Source of the DNA: Paragemmobacter kunshanensis
GTDB taxonomy: Bacteria > Pseudomonadota > Alphaproteobacteria > Rhodobacterales > Rhodobacteraceae
DNA: 34,328 nucleotides
Reading direction: 5' to 3'
Assembly (NCBI RefSeq): GCF_011059185.1
Contig: NZ_JAALFE010000028.1
Span: 1 to 34,328 of the forward strand
Shown here piece after piece: positions 1 through 8,400 of the stretch; the stretch's first letter is position 1; each line of letters opens with the position of its first letter. Made by a program: the position numbers and the translations under genes. A model generated the notes under the pieces. That model worked only from the letters and a program-made list of their open reading frames with translations. It did not search any database and was not told the origin of the DNA.

Positions 1-2
1 GC

Positions 3-173
3 CGTCAACGCCATGATTTATATGCGAAATATCACGATTACGACAGCGAAATCAGCGACTTACTTGGAGAATGTGGGATGAGCTCAACAACTCGACAATC
101 TCCTAACTGGATCACTTTGAAGGATTTGTCGGCAACGCAGCTTGCATTTGCGAAAGTGCTGCCGACCATTTGA
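3..173 (+). CDS. C-terminal fragment of an unrecognised protein (cut by window edge)
   Basis: An open frame runs from the left edge to a TGA at 171-173 and gives about 56 residues ending in LAFAKVLPTI. The peptide is mixed polar and hydrophobic with a D/E/Y-rich start, so it reads like a real protein. The DNA is clearly lower in G+C than everything from about position 180 onward. No family can be named. The change in composition right after its stop suggests it belongs to cargo or to DNA next to the element backbone, which begins with the leader of the ParB-like gene. Coding is likely; function is unknown. Confidence 0.45.
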   Translation, partial: RQRHDLYAKYHDYDSEISDLLGECGMSSTTRQSPNWITLKDLSATQLAFAKVLPTI

Positions 174-263
174 TGGCGGCCATGGGGCGGCTGGTGCGCG
201 TCCCGCGATGCGAAGGATCATCGGGTTCCCCACGCCTAGAGATAGAGGTGGGGTTTGGGTTCC

Positions 264-321
264 GTGACGGGTTGGAGGCCGGAGAGAGAGGCTCCCCGGC
301 GCCCGTCATGGAGTTGCGACC
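264..321 (+). promoter_or_regulatory. GC-rich leader, copy 1 of a repeated upstream element
   Basis: The leader of the ParB-like gene begins CGTGACGGGT, goes through a GAGG/GAGAGGC purine block into a CC-GGCG-CCCGTC block, and ends with GGAG (310-313), the ribosome-binding site 8 nt before the ATG at 322. The same order of blocks occurs just before the gene at 3634 (copy 2, 3579-3633). The purine and pyrimidine halves are partly complementary, so the RNA could fold. A shared translational or transcriptional control element is an inference. Confidence 0.45.
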
Positions 322-2460
322 ATGGCCTCTGCCATCCACAAGATCACGCTGTCGTCCTCGCGCGACATTCCCTTCAACAAGCTGGTGCTGAGCCAGGCGA
401 ACGTCCGGCGCGTCAAGGCCGGGGTCTCGGTCGAGGAGCTGGCCGAGTCGATCGCCCGGCGCGGGCTGATCCAGTCCCTGCATGTCCGGCCTCTCCTTGA
501 CGCCGATGGTCAGGAAACCTGGCTCTTCGAGGTCCCGGCGGGCGGGCGCCGGTTCCGGGCGTTGGAGCTTCTGGTCAAGCAGAAGCGCCTTGCCAAGACC
601 GCGCCCGTGCCCTGCGTTCTGTCCGAGGCGCAGACCGGCATCCTGATCGACGAGCTGTCGCTCGCCGAGAACATCGAACGTGCGCCGCTGCATCCGCTGG
701 ATCAGTTCCGCGCCTTCCGGGCCATGCGCGACAAAGGCATGACCGAGGATGCGATCGCCGCGGCCTTCTTCTTGGATGCCAAGGTGGTGAAGCAGCGCCT
801 GCGCCTCGCGTCGGTCGCGCCCGCGCTTCTGGAGATCTACGCCGAGGATGGCATGACGCTCGAGCAACTGATGGCCTTCACGGTCTCGGAGGATCACGCC
901 CGGCAGGAACAGGTCTGGGAGGCGATCGGGAACGGCTGGCAGAAAGAGCCCTATCACATACGCCGCCTTCTGACCGAAACCACTGTGCGCGCCTCGGACA
1001 AGCGGGCGCTGTTCGTCGGCATCGACGCCTATGAGGCTGCGGGGGGCTCTGTCCTGCGCGATCTGTTCCAGCAGGACGACGGCGGCTGGCTGCAGGATCC
1101 GGTGCTACTCGACCGGCTGGTCGGCGAGAAGCTGAAGGCCGAGGCCGAGACCATCGCCGCCGAGGGCTGGAAGTGGATCGAGGTCGCCGTGAACTTCCCC
1201 TACGGCCATCTGCAGGGGCTTCGGCAACTAGCGGGTACGACTGTCGACCTGGCGGATGATGAGCGCGCGACGCGCGAGGCGCTGCGCGACGAATACGACC
1301 GGCTGGAAGCCGAGTATGCCGAGGCAGAGGAGCTGCCTGATGACATTGACCAGCGGCTCGGCGAGATCGAGGCGGCGCTCGAGGCCTTCGACAGCCGCCC
1401 GATGGTCTATGCCCCCGGTCAGATGGCAAAGGCGGGTGCCTTCGTCAGCATCGACTCCGACGGTCGGCTGCGGGTCGAGCGGGGGTATGTCCGGCCCGAG
1501 GACGAGGCGGTCGCGGAACCCGAGGGTGAGGGGGCCGATGGCGCAGATGGGTTCCGGCCCACAGGGGCTGAACCGGGCCAGCCGACGCGGGCTGTCATCA
1601 CCATCGGCGGCGCGGCCGTGGAGGGCGACGACGAAGAGGATGGGGCGGATGCGATCCGGCCCCTGCCGGACCGCCTTGTCACCGAACTGACCGCCCATCG
1701 CACCCTGGCCTTGCGGGATGCCGTGGCGAAATCCCCCCATGTCGCCCTGACCGCGCTTCTGCATCGGCTGGTGTCGGACAGCTTCCTGCGGCAGTCCGGA
1801 AGGGGCTGCCTCGAGGCGCAGGTCCGCGAGGTGCATTTCCCGGCGCAGGCCGAGGATTTGCGCGACAGCGCCTCGGCCCTCTCGATCGCCGAGCGGCATG
1901 AACGCTGGGGCGATCACGTGCCGACCGACGATGCGGCGCTGTGGGACTGGCTCGACGCCCTCGACGACGCGTCGCGTATGGAGCTTCTGGCGCATTGCGT
2001 GAGCTTCGGGGTCAACGCGCTCTACGAGAAGCCGAACCCCTATGGCGGCATGGGAGTGAGCCAGCACGGGCTGGCGCAGCGCCTTGCGCAGGCTGATCGT
2101 CTGGCGCAGGCGACGGGCCTCGACATGTTCGCGGCGGGCTGGCGGCCGACGGTCGAGAACTACCTCGGCCGGGTGACCAAGCCGCGCATCATCGAGGCGG
2201 TGCGGGAAGGTGCGGGTGACCGCGCGGCCGATCTGATCGCGCACCTGAAGAAGGGCGAGATGGCCAAGGAGGCCGAGCGCCTGCTGGCGGATACCGGCTG
2301 GCTGCCGGAGCCGCTTCGCCAGGCCCTTCCGGATTCGGGTGCCGATGTCGACACGGCGTCTGGGTCCGAGGGCGACGACCTGCCCGACTTCCTCGCGGGT
2401 GAGGACGATGCACCGGCCGAAGATGAGGATGAGACGCAGCCGCCCGTGGCTGCCGAGTGA
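322..2460 (+). CDS. ParB/Spo0J-family nuclease-partition-like protein, 712 aa
   Basis: The first 200 residues form a ParB N-terminal domain: a box with the LSQANVRR segment, then ELAESIARRGLIQSL, the GGRRFRAL box and the SLAENIERAPLHPLDQFRAF box, followed by a helix-turn-helix-like stretch (EDAIAAAFFLDAKVVKQRLRLA) that would bind DNA. The long acidic C-terminal part (about 230-712) has no motif I can name and ends in a strongly acidic tail. At 712 aa it is more than twice a chromosomal ParB, as is usual for ParB-like proteins of conjugative elements in alphaproteobacteria. The ATG at 322 has GGAG 8 nt upstream. The expected ParA is not adjacent; a decayed parA lies at 22286. The role is probably element maintenance or regulation rather than classical ParABS segregation (inference). 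Confidence 0.85.
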   Translation: MASAIHKITLSSSRDIPFNKLVLSQANVRRVKAGVSVEELAESIARRGLIQSLHVRPLLDADGQETWLFEVPAGGRRFRALELLVKQKRLAKTAPVPCVLSEAQTGILIDELSLAENIERAPLHPLDQFRAFRAMRDKGMTEDAIAAAFFLDAKVVKQRLRLASVAPALLEIYAEDGMTLEQLMAFTVSEDHARQEQVWEAIGNGWQKEPYHIRRLLTETTVRASDKRALFVGIDAYEAAGGSVLRDLFQQDDGGWLQDPVLLDRLVGEKLKAEAETIAAEGWKWIEVAVNFPYGHLQGLRQLAGTTVDLADDERATREALRDEYDRLEAEYAEAEELPDDIDQRLGEIEAALEAFDSRPMVYAPGQMAKAGAFVSIDSDGRLRVERGYVRPEDEAVAEPEGEGADGADGFRPTGAEPGQPTRAVITIGGAAVEGDDEEDGADAIRPLPDRLVTELTAHRTLALRDAVAKSPHVALTALLHRLVSDSFLRQSGRGCLEAQVREVHFPAQAEDLRDSASALSIAERHERWGDHVPTDDAALWDWLDALDDASRMELLAHCVSFGVNALYEKPNPYGGMGVSQHGLAQRLAQADRLAQATGLDMFAAGWRPTVENYLGRVTKPRIIEAVREGAGDRAADLIAHLKKGEMAKEAERLLADTGWLPEPLRQALPDSGADVDTASGSEGDDLPDFLAGEDDAPAEDEDETQPPVAAE

Positions 2461-2510
2461 TCCCTCTGGGGCGGCGCAGGTCGCCCCATCTTGCCCGATC
2501 TTCATTTCCT

Positions 2511-2542
2511 GGCCCGGCCATGTGCCGGGCCTTTCTGCTTTT
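2511..2542 (+). terminator. Intrinsic terminator or attenuator after the ParB-like gene
   Basis: A perfect 8-bp stem, GGCCCGGC (2511-2518) with GCCGGGCC (2524-2531), has a 5-nt loop and is followed by TTTCTGCTTTT. The T-run leads straight into the ribosome-binding site (GGAGA, 2543-2547) of the next gene, so it may act as an attenuator as well as a terminator. Confidence 0.65.
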
Positions 2543-2551
2543 GGAGACCCC

Positions 2552-2857
2552 ATGCGCCCTGTCATCGATGTCGACGAGATTTTCCGCGAGGACCGCACCA
2601 ACCCGATGGCCGAGCGGTCGCTTCCCTGGGAAGAGACATGCGACGGGATCACCGTCGTCGTGGAGCCGAAGCCTCACTGGGCCGAAGACCTGCGCGCCTT
2701 CCGTCTGGAAGCGCGCGAGTATTGCCGTTACGCCGACTGGCTGCACCATGGCGCAAGGGCCCGGTTCTTTGGCCATGCCGACCTGTCCGGCGACGAAGTC
2801 ATTCTGAAGGCGCGTGCCATGGTCGCGCGCGAGATCGCGGAGGGGCTCTGGGACTGA
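2552..2857 (+). CDS. Small conserved hypothetical protein, 101 aa
   Basis: The protein starts MRPVIDVDEIFREDRTNP and ends REIAEGLWD. It is soluble, mixed charged, and rich in Trp, Tyr and His in the middle (EYCRYADWLHHG). The start ATG at 2552 follows GGAGA at a good distance. The frame stays open upstream to 2339, but that part is the out-of-frame shadow of the ParB-like gene. I recognise no domain. It sits between the ParB-like gene and other small hypotheticals, the usual place for accessory proteins in this type of element. Confidence 0.7.
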   Translation: MRPVIDVDEIFREDRTNPMAERSLPWEETCDGITVVVEPKPHWAEDLRAFRLEAREYCRYADWLHHGARARFFGHADLSGDEVILKARAMVAREIAEGLWD

Positions 2858-3273
2858 ATCCCCGGCGAAGTCTTCCGCACTTTCAGGCTTGGCTGCATGC
2901 CCGTGTGTGGATCGCGCGCCAGTTTCACCGGAACTCTCTGCCCGCATTCAAGTGCCGGGATAGGCTGCGGTGGCACCGGCCTGCGGTTCTGCTCGGAACG
3001 ACCCGCCGCGCGTCAAGGCTGGCACGGCAGGGCATCTGTGACGGGATCCCGGCTTCCGATCTGCCGCAAAGACCATCCCCCGCTTCCATTCGTTGACCTT
3101 GGTCTGATCCGTCTTTTTGGCATTCAACCCCACAGGGGTCGGCTTACGCCCGCGTGCCGCCCTCGGCGTTCAGGTGCCTGAACACGCGAGGGTGAGTGCA
3201 GATCCGGTCAGACACTTCGGGCGCCTGTCGCGCGGGGGATGGTCCCCCGGCCACAAGACAGGAGCCGGAACCC
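2858..3273 (+). other. 416-nt intergenic leader without a convincing gene
   Basis: Short open frames here have the composition of random GC-rich DNA and no good ribosome-binding sites. The stretch contains the 16-bp palindrome at 3168-3183 and, nearer the next gene, a GC stem (GGGGGAT/TCCCCC, about 3233-3247). It probably carries the promoter and untranslated leader of the 54-aa protein at 3274. Confidence 0.5.
3168..3183. promoter_or_regulatory. 16-bp perfect palindrome, possible operator
   Basis: GTTCAGG-TG-CCTGAAC is a perfect inverted repeat with a 2-nt centre, 90 nt upstream of the 54-aa gene. Its spacing suits a dimeric helix-turn-helix regulator; a short RNA hairpin is less likely because the loop is only 2 nt. 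No second copy was noticed. Confidence 0.35.
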
Positions 3274-3438
3274 ATGTCCTACGCAGATGCCATCGCCTTC
3301 GCCGCCAGCCTCGCCGCCACATTGCTCGTGTCGATCGTCGTGTTCGAGGCCGGTGACGGCACCCATGGCGCCATGCCCGCCGATGAATTCGACGGCGAGG
3401 AGAGCATGGTGAAACTGGAGCTCAATCCCTGGGCCTGA
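3274..3438 (+). CDS. Small single-pass membrane protein, 54 aa
   Basis: MSYADAIAFAASLAATLLVSIVVFEAG gives one hydrophobic helix at about residues 6-24, followed by a short acidic tail ending LELNPWA. The start ATG at 3274 has GGAG 9 nt upstream (3261-3264). The frame extends upstream to 3196, but those codons have no initiation signal. The stop codon lies inside a strong hairpin (3432-3459). No family recognised; probably an inner-membrane peptide of the element. Confidence 0.6.
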   Translation: MSYADAIAFAASLAATLLVSIVVFEAGDGTHGAMPADEFDGEESMVKLELNPWA

Positions 3439-3459
3439 GGCGCAGCAGCGCCTCAGGCC
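3432..3459 (+). terminator. 12-bp perfect hairpin overlapping the stop codon
   Basis: GGCCTGAGGCGC (3432-3443) pairs perfectly with GCGCCTCAGGCC (3448-3459) around an AGCA loop. There is no T-run, so alone it is more likely an mRNA 3'-end stabiliser. It stands immediately before a true terminator at 3466-3496. Confidence 0.5.
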
Positions 3460-3465
3460 TGCACG

Positions 3466-3496
3466 GCCCGGACCCGCGCGCGGGTTCCGGGTTTTT
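3466..3496 (+). terminator. Intrinsic terminator
   Basis: A GC-only stem built from CCCGG-ACCCGCG and CGCGGGT-CCGGG, with one bulged T, is followed by TTTTT (3492-3496). It ends the transcript of the 54-aa membrane protein. Confidence 0.7.
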
Positions 3497-3578
3497 CCGC
3501 TGCCATGGCAGCGCCTCGGCACGCGCCAGGCCGGGGGCCGCAGCCCCGGCGGAGAGGAAGAGGGCGGGCCTTTGGGCC

Positions 3579-3633
3579 GTGACGGGTGCGAGGTGGAGGA
3601 GAGGCCTCCGCCGCCTGTCCCGGAGTGATCCCG
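3579..3633 (+). promoter_or_regulatory. GC-rich leader, copy 2 of a repeated upstream element
   Basis: CGTGACGGGTGCGAGG begins a block order almost identical to that before the ParB-like gene (264-321): purine block, GAGAGGCC, CCGCCGCCTGTC, GGAG. The copy ends a few bases before the ATG at 3634. A weaker relative with the same purine/pyrimidine alternation precedes the helicase gene (about 5350-5448). Confidence 0.45.
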
Positions 3634-4182
3634 ATGACCCTTTCCCGCCAGGGCGGTTTCCGCCCCATCGGCCAGATCCTGGCCCATGACGTCCTTCCCG
3701 CGCTGCAGGGCGCGCGGAGGCTGCCGCTGCGCGTCTCCTGCCTCGGCCGCATCAGTCCTGACGATGCCGAGGCGCCGCGAGAGCAGTGTTTTTCGCTCGG
3801 CGAGGTCACCTGTGCCGAAGCGGCCATGCGCCTTGCTGCCCAGCTCGTATCCAAAGGCGACTATCCGGGCGCAGTCGCTCTTTCCGACTTTCAGCCGCGT
3901 CTGGCGGTGATTGAGGATCGCGCGCATGGTCTCGTCCTCGCCGGAGCGATCCGCGCCGGGGTCATCCTCTGGCAACCGCCCGTCGCCTCCGACGCCGAGG
4001 CGCGCCGGATCTTGACCGAGGCGAGCGGCCTGCGAGGCCAGGCCTTCGCCGCCGAAGGGCGCTGGGATCCCAATGTCGCAAGGACCCTGCGGGACCGGGC
4101 CAGCCTCCTCGAAGCGCGGCTGGTCGATCCCTTCTGGCGGGAAGAAGCGGCGGCGCTGCTCAGCCTGCCGCAAGCCGCCTGA
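3634..4182 (+). CDS. Conserved hypothetical protein, 182 aa
   Basis: The protein starts MTLSRQGGFRPIGQILAHDV and ends ALLSLPQAA. It is soluble with no signal peptide or membrane helix. The middle (RLAVIEDRAHGLVLAGAIRAGVILWQ) may be a small alpha/beta core; the C-terminal third is helical and charged. The ATG at 3634 has CGGAG 8 nt upstream; a longer frame from 3586 includes leader sequence and is unlikely. No family recognised. Its leader is a repeated element also found before the ParB-like gene, so the two may be controlled together. Confidence 0.65.
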   Translation: MTLSRQGGFRPIGQILAHDVLPALQGARRLPLRVSCLGRISPDDAEAPREQCFSLGEVTCAEAAMRLAAQLVSKGDYPGAVALSDFQPRLAVIEDRAHGLVLAGAIRAGVILWQPPVASDAEARRILTEASGLRGQAFAAEGRWDPNVARTLRDRASLLEARLVDPFWREEAAALLSLPQAA

Positions 4183-4206
4183 TTTCCGTGTCTTTTTCCC
4201 GAAACC

Positions 4207-4229
4207 GGCCCGGTCGCGCACCGGGCCTT
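4207..4229 (+). terminator. Hairpin between small genes, weak terminator
   Basis: GGCCCGGT (4207-4214) pairs with ACCGGGCC (4220-4227), followed by TT and a mixed T-rich stretch. It is the same GGCCCGG-type stem as at 2511-2531 and lies 20 nt before the next start codon. Confidence 0.45.
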
Positions 4230-4248
4230 CGCTTGTCCAGAGGCTGTC

Positions 4249-4665
4249 ATGGCTGATTACTACACGCAGTTTTCCTGCCTGCTTGACGTGGGCACCCCAG
4301 AGAATGCCGCCCGCGCGCTCGAGCTCTATACCGCCTTGTCGCAACAGAACGCGACGGAGGACCCGCCCTCGGACGGGTTCGTGCTGTCCATCCAGCCCGA
4401 GCACGGCGGCACCGTGCTCTGGATGCGCGACGAGGGTACCGGCGATCCCGCCCATGTCCTCCAGTTCGTCAGAACCTGCGCCGCCGCCTTCGGCCTGACG
4501 GGCCGATGGGGCCTGCAATTTGCCACGACCTGCTCGAGACCCAGGGTCGACGGGTTCGGCGGCGGGGCGCATGTCATCGACCTCGCGACCGGCGAGACGG
4601 TCGACTGGATCTCCACCGATGGCTGGTTGTCGGCCCTGCTGACGGAAGGTGCCAGCCATGCCTGA
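4249..4665 (+). CDS. Conserved hypothetical protein, 138 aa
   Basis: MADYYTQFSCLLDVGTPENA begins a soluble protein with a mixed alpha/beta look, a segment PEHGGTVLWMRDEGTGDPAHV, and a C-terminal part with a GGGAHVIDLATGETVDWI turn. I recognise no catalytic motif. The beginning resembles small proteins annotated in mobile elements only as hypothetical. The stop overlaps the next start (4658) by 8 nt, so the two genes are translationally coupled and probably work together. Confidence 0.7.
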   Translation: MADYYTQFSCLLDVGTPENAARALELYTALSQQNATEDPPSDGFVLSIQPEHGGTVLWMRDEGTGDPAHVLQFVRTCAAAFGLTGRWGLQFATTCSRPRVDGFGGGAHVIDLATGETVDWISTDGWLSALLTEGASHA

Positions 4666-5302
4666 AGTGATCGAAACCACGGTCTACCGCCTCGATGAAC
4701 TGTCCGAGGCGGCGAAGGAAAAAGCCCGCGCCTGGTATCGCCAGGGAGGCTTCGACTACGACTGGTACGATGCCGTCTACGAGGATTTCCAGAGCATTGC
4801 TGAAATCCTCGGCATCCGCTTCCGCACCCGGACCGTCCGCCTCATGGGGGGCGGCACGCGGCAGGACCCCTGCATCTGGTTCCGGGGTTTCTGGTCGCAA
4901 GGCGACGGTGCCTGCTACGAAGGGGTCTGGCGACACGCCAGGGTTGCAGCGGCCCGTCTGCGTGCCCATGCCCCGCAGGATGCCGTGCTGCATTGCATCG
5001 CGGACCGGCTGCAGGCGATCCAGCGGCGCAACTTCTTTCAGTTGCGCGCCGAGATCTCCCATCACGGCCATTACACCCACGAATACAGCATGCGCATCAG
5101 TGTCGAACGCGACAGCCAGACCGGGCAGGACATGACGCCCGATGCCGAGGACATCGTCACCGAGGCGCTGCGGGATCTCGCCCGCTGGCTCTACCGGCAG
5201 CTCGAGCGGGAGTACGACTATCTGACCTCCGACGAGGCGGTCGACGAGAGCCTTCGCGCCAATGATTACACCTTCACCGAAGCCGGTCGCCGCTTCGGGT
5301 GA
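4658..5302 (+). CDS. Conserved hypothetical protein of mobile elements, 214 aa
   Basis: MPEVIETTVYRLDELSEAAKEKARAWY begins a soluble protein with an aromatic segment FDYDWYDAVYEDF, a Gly-rich turn GGGTRQDP, WFRGFWSQGDGACYEG, and a helical acidic C-terminus. Related proteins in alphaproteobacterial elements and phages are sometimes called antitoxin of a toxin-antitoxin stability system; I see no toxin partner with recognisable features, so that name should not be trusted. The ATG at 4658 overlaps the upstream gene by 8 nt; a GTG at 4649 is in frame but less likely. An intrinsic terminator follows directly (5308-5342). Confidence 0.7.
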   Translation: MPEVIETTVYRLDELSEAAKEKARAWYRQGGFDYDWYDAVYEDFQSIAEILGIRFRTRTVRLMGGGTRQDPCIWFRGFWSQGDGACYEGVWRHARVAAARLRAHAPQDAVLHCIADRLQAIQRRNFFQLRAEISHHGHYTHEYSMRISVERDSQTGQDMTPDAEDIVTEALRDLARWLYRQLEREYDYLTSDEAVDESLRANDYTFTEAGRRFG

Positions 5303-5307
5303 CCTAC

Positions 5308-5342
5308 AGCGCCCCACCGCGAGGTCGGGGCGCTTCTTCTTT
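5308..5342 (+). terminator. Intrinsic terminator
   Basis: AGCGCCCC (5308-5315) pairs perfectly with GGGGCGCT (5327-5334), and the stem is followed by TTCTTCTTT. It closes the 4249-5302 gene pair and separates it from the helicase gene. Confidence 0.75.
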
Positions 5343-5448
5343 GCGGCGCTTGCGAGAGGGAGAGGGGGGCCGCGACAGGGCGGGTCCGGGCGGGGGAGAG
5401 AGCGCCCTCCGGAGCCTTACCCATCCCGCTCTCCCGAGGTCATCCGAC

Positions 5449-8400
5449 ATGAACAGCCTTTCCCCCGCGACCGATCCGGCCGCATCGATTTCGCCTGCCA
5501 CGGCCATCCTGGCCGCGGCGCGGCTTCTGCTTTCCCATCTCGAGCGCGGCGCGCGCATCGATGCCGCGATCCTGCGCGCGGCCATGGAGACCGCCTTCGG
5601 GGCCTCGGACGCAGCTGGCGTCTGGGATTGGAAATCGGCCTATGAGGCCTGCGAGGTCGCCACGGTTCTGTTCCTCCGCAAGTATGGCCCTGCGCTGTTC
5701 CGCAAGGCCGTCAGCATGGACGCCCGTCTGGCGCAGCTCACGAAAATCTCGGCCCTGATGCCCACCCAGACCCGCCGCTCGGAGGACAGTCAGAGTTTCC
5801 AGCAGTTCAGCACACCGATCCCGCTCGGCCTTGCGGCTCTGGCGGCGGCTCGGATCACCCCTGAGGATGTCGTGCTTGAACCCTCGGCAGGCACCGGCCT
5901 GATGGCCATTCTCGCGGAAACGCTGGGCGGCAGGCAGATCCTCAACGAATTCGCGGACACGCGCGCCGCTCTCCTCTCCGCCCTCTTTCCGGCCGCGATC
6001 CTGTCGCGCGTCGATGCCGCACAGATCGATGACCATCTGGATGCGGGGCTCGTGCCGTCCGTCGTCGTGATGAACCCGCCGTTCTCGGCCCTGGCCCATG
6101 TCGCCGGGCGCAATACGGAGGCCGCCTTCCGACACGTCGCTTCGGCGCTCGCGCGTCTTGCGCCCTGCGGGCGGCTGGTCGCCATCACCGGGACGGGTTT
6201 CGGGCCTGAGGCACCGGCCTGGCAGGACGCCTTCATCCGGCTTCAGGCGCGCGGTCGGGTGGTCTTTTCCGCCGCGATCGACGGGTCGGTCTATGCGCGG
6301 CATGGCACCACGATCGAGACGCGGCTGACCGTGATCGACAAGCAGCCTGCCGAGGAGCCCGCCGCCTTTCCCACCTCGCCGGGCGTTGCACCGAATGTGC
6401 AGACGCTGCTCGCATGGATCGCGGCGCACGTGCCCGAGCGCCTGCCGGTGTCCGTGCCGCAGGTGACCGCTCCGGTCGGCCGCTCTTTGTCGCTGCCAGT
6501 CCGCGGGGCGCGTGGTCGGCCAATCCGCCCGGCACGTCCTGTGCCGACGCAAGGCAGGGATTCCGAAGCTGTCGAACTGGCCTATGACGCCATCGACTGG
6601 ACGCCGCCCGAGGGCGGACGCCTGTCCGATGCGATCTACGAGCCCTATGCGCTGCAAGCGATCCGCATCCCCGGCGCTGAACCGCATCCGACCCGGCTGG
6701 TGCAATCCGCCGCCATGGCCTCTGTCGCGCCGCCGCCTCCGACCTATCGACCCCTGTTGCCGTCCGACATCCGCACCCGCCTGTCCGAGGCCCAGCTCGA
6801 GACCGTGATCTATGCGGGCGAGGCGCATGCGGGTCATTTGGCCGGGTCCTGGACGGTCGATGCCACCTTCGACACGGTAAGCGCCGCGCCCGACGCGGCC
6901 GAGGGGGCGGTCCGCTTCCGGCGTGGCTTCATGCTGGGTGACGGCACCGGGGCGGGGAAGGGGCGGCAATCGGCTGGAATCCTCCTCGACAACTGGCTCC
7001 GCGGGCGGCGCAAGGCTCTCTGGATCAGCAAATCCGACAAGCTGATCGAGGATGCGCAGCGCGACTGGCAGGCGCTCGGGCAGGAGCGGCTTCTGATCAC
7101 CCCGCTCGCGCGCTTTGCGCAGGGCAAGCCGATCACGCTGGCCGAAGGCATCCTGTTCACCACCTATGCCACGCTGCGCTCCGACGACCGCGGCGAGAAG
7201 GTTTCGCGGGTCCGCCAGATCGTCGATTGGTTGGGCCGCGACTTCGACGGGGTCATCATCTTCGACGAGAGCCATGCCATGCAGAATGCCGGGGGCGGGA
7301 AGGGCGAACGCGGCGATGTCGCCGCATCACAGCAGGGCCGGGCGGGGCTGCGGCTTCAGCATGCCCTGCCCGAGGCGCGCATTGTCTATGTCTCGGCAAC
7401 CGGGGCGACCACCGTGCACAACCTCGCCTATGCGCAGCGCCTCGGGCTCTGGGGCGGCGAGGATTTCCCTTTCGCCACCCGCGCCGAATTCGTCGCGGCG
7501 ATCGAGGCGGGCGGCGTCGCCGCCATGGAGGTGCTGGCCCGCGACCTGCGGGCGCTTGGCCTCTATACCGCCCGGTCCCTCTCCTATGAGGGCGTGGAGT
7601 ATGACCTTCTGGAACACCGCCTCAGCCCGGAGCAGCGCCGCATCTATGATACCTATGCCGGGGCCTTCGCCGTCATCCACAACAACCTCGACGCAGCAAT
7701 GGAGGCGGCCAACATCACCGGGCGTGAAGGCACGCTGAACCGGCAGGCGAAATCCGCCGCGCGCTCGGCCTTTGAGAGCACCAAGCAGCGGTTCTTCGGC
7801 CACCTCCTGACCTCGATGAAGACCCCGACGCTCCTGCGGGCGATCGAAGGGGACCTTGCGGCGGGCCATGCCAGCGTCGTCCAGATCGTCTCCACCGGCG
7901 AGGCGCTGATGGAACGGCGGCTTTCAGAGATCCCGACCGAGGACTGGAATGACCTGAATACGGACTTGTCACCCCGTGAGTATGTCCTGTCTTACCTGCA
8001 GCATTCCTTCCCGGTTCAGCTGCATGAGCCTTTCACCGACGGGGAGGGCAACCTCTCGTCGCGCCCTGTGTTCCGCGATGGCCAGCCCGTGGAATGCCGC
8101 GAGGCGGTCACGCGGCGCGAGGCGCTGATCGAACACCTTGCCGGTCTTCCGGCGGTGCCTGGCGCGCTCGACCAGATCGTCCAGCATTTCGGGACGGATC
8201 AGGTCGCCGAAGTGACGGGGCGTTCGCGCCGGATCGTGCGCAAGGGCGAGGGGCGCGAGGCGCGTCTTGCCGTCGAAAACCGAGCAGTCTCGGCAAACCT
8301 TGCCGAGACCTCCGCCTTCATGGACGACCGCAAGCGGATCCTCGTTTTCAGCGACGCGGGCGGCACGGGGCGGAGCTACCACGCCGATCTTGGCGCAAGG

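Noticed and set aside
1228-2652. Long minus-strand open frame (474 codons) opposite the ParB-like gene
   Set aside because: It mirrors the codon bias of the real gene on the other strand, has no family motif and no ribosome-binding site. The same holds for the long minus frames at 3208-4680, 5440-7275 and 7969-9558.
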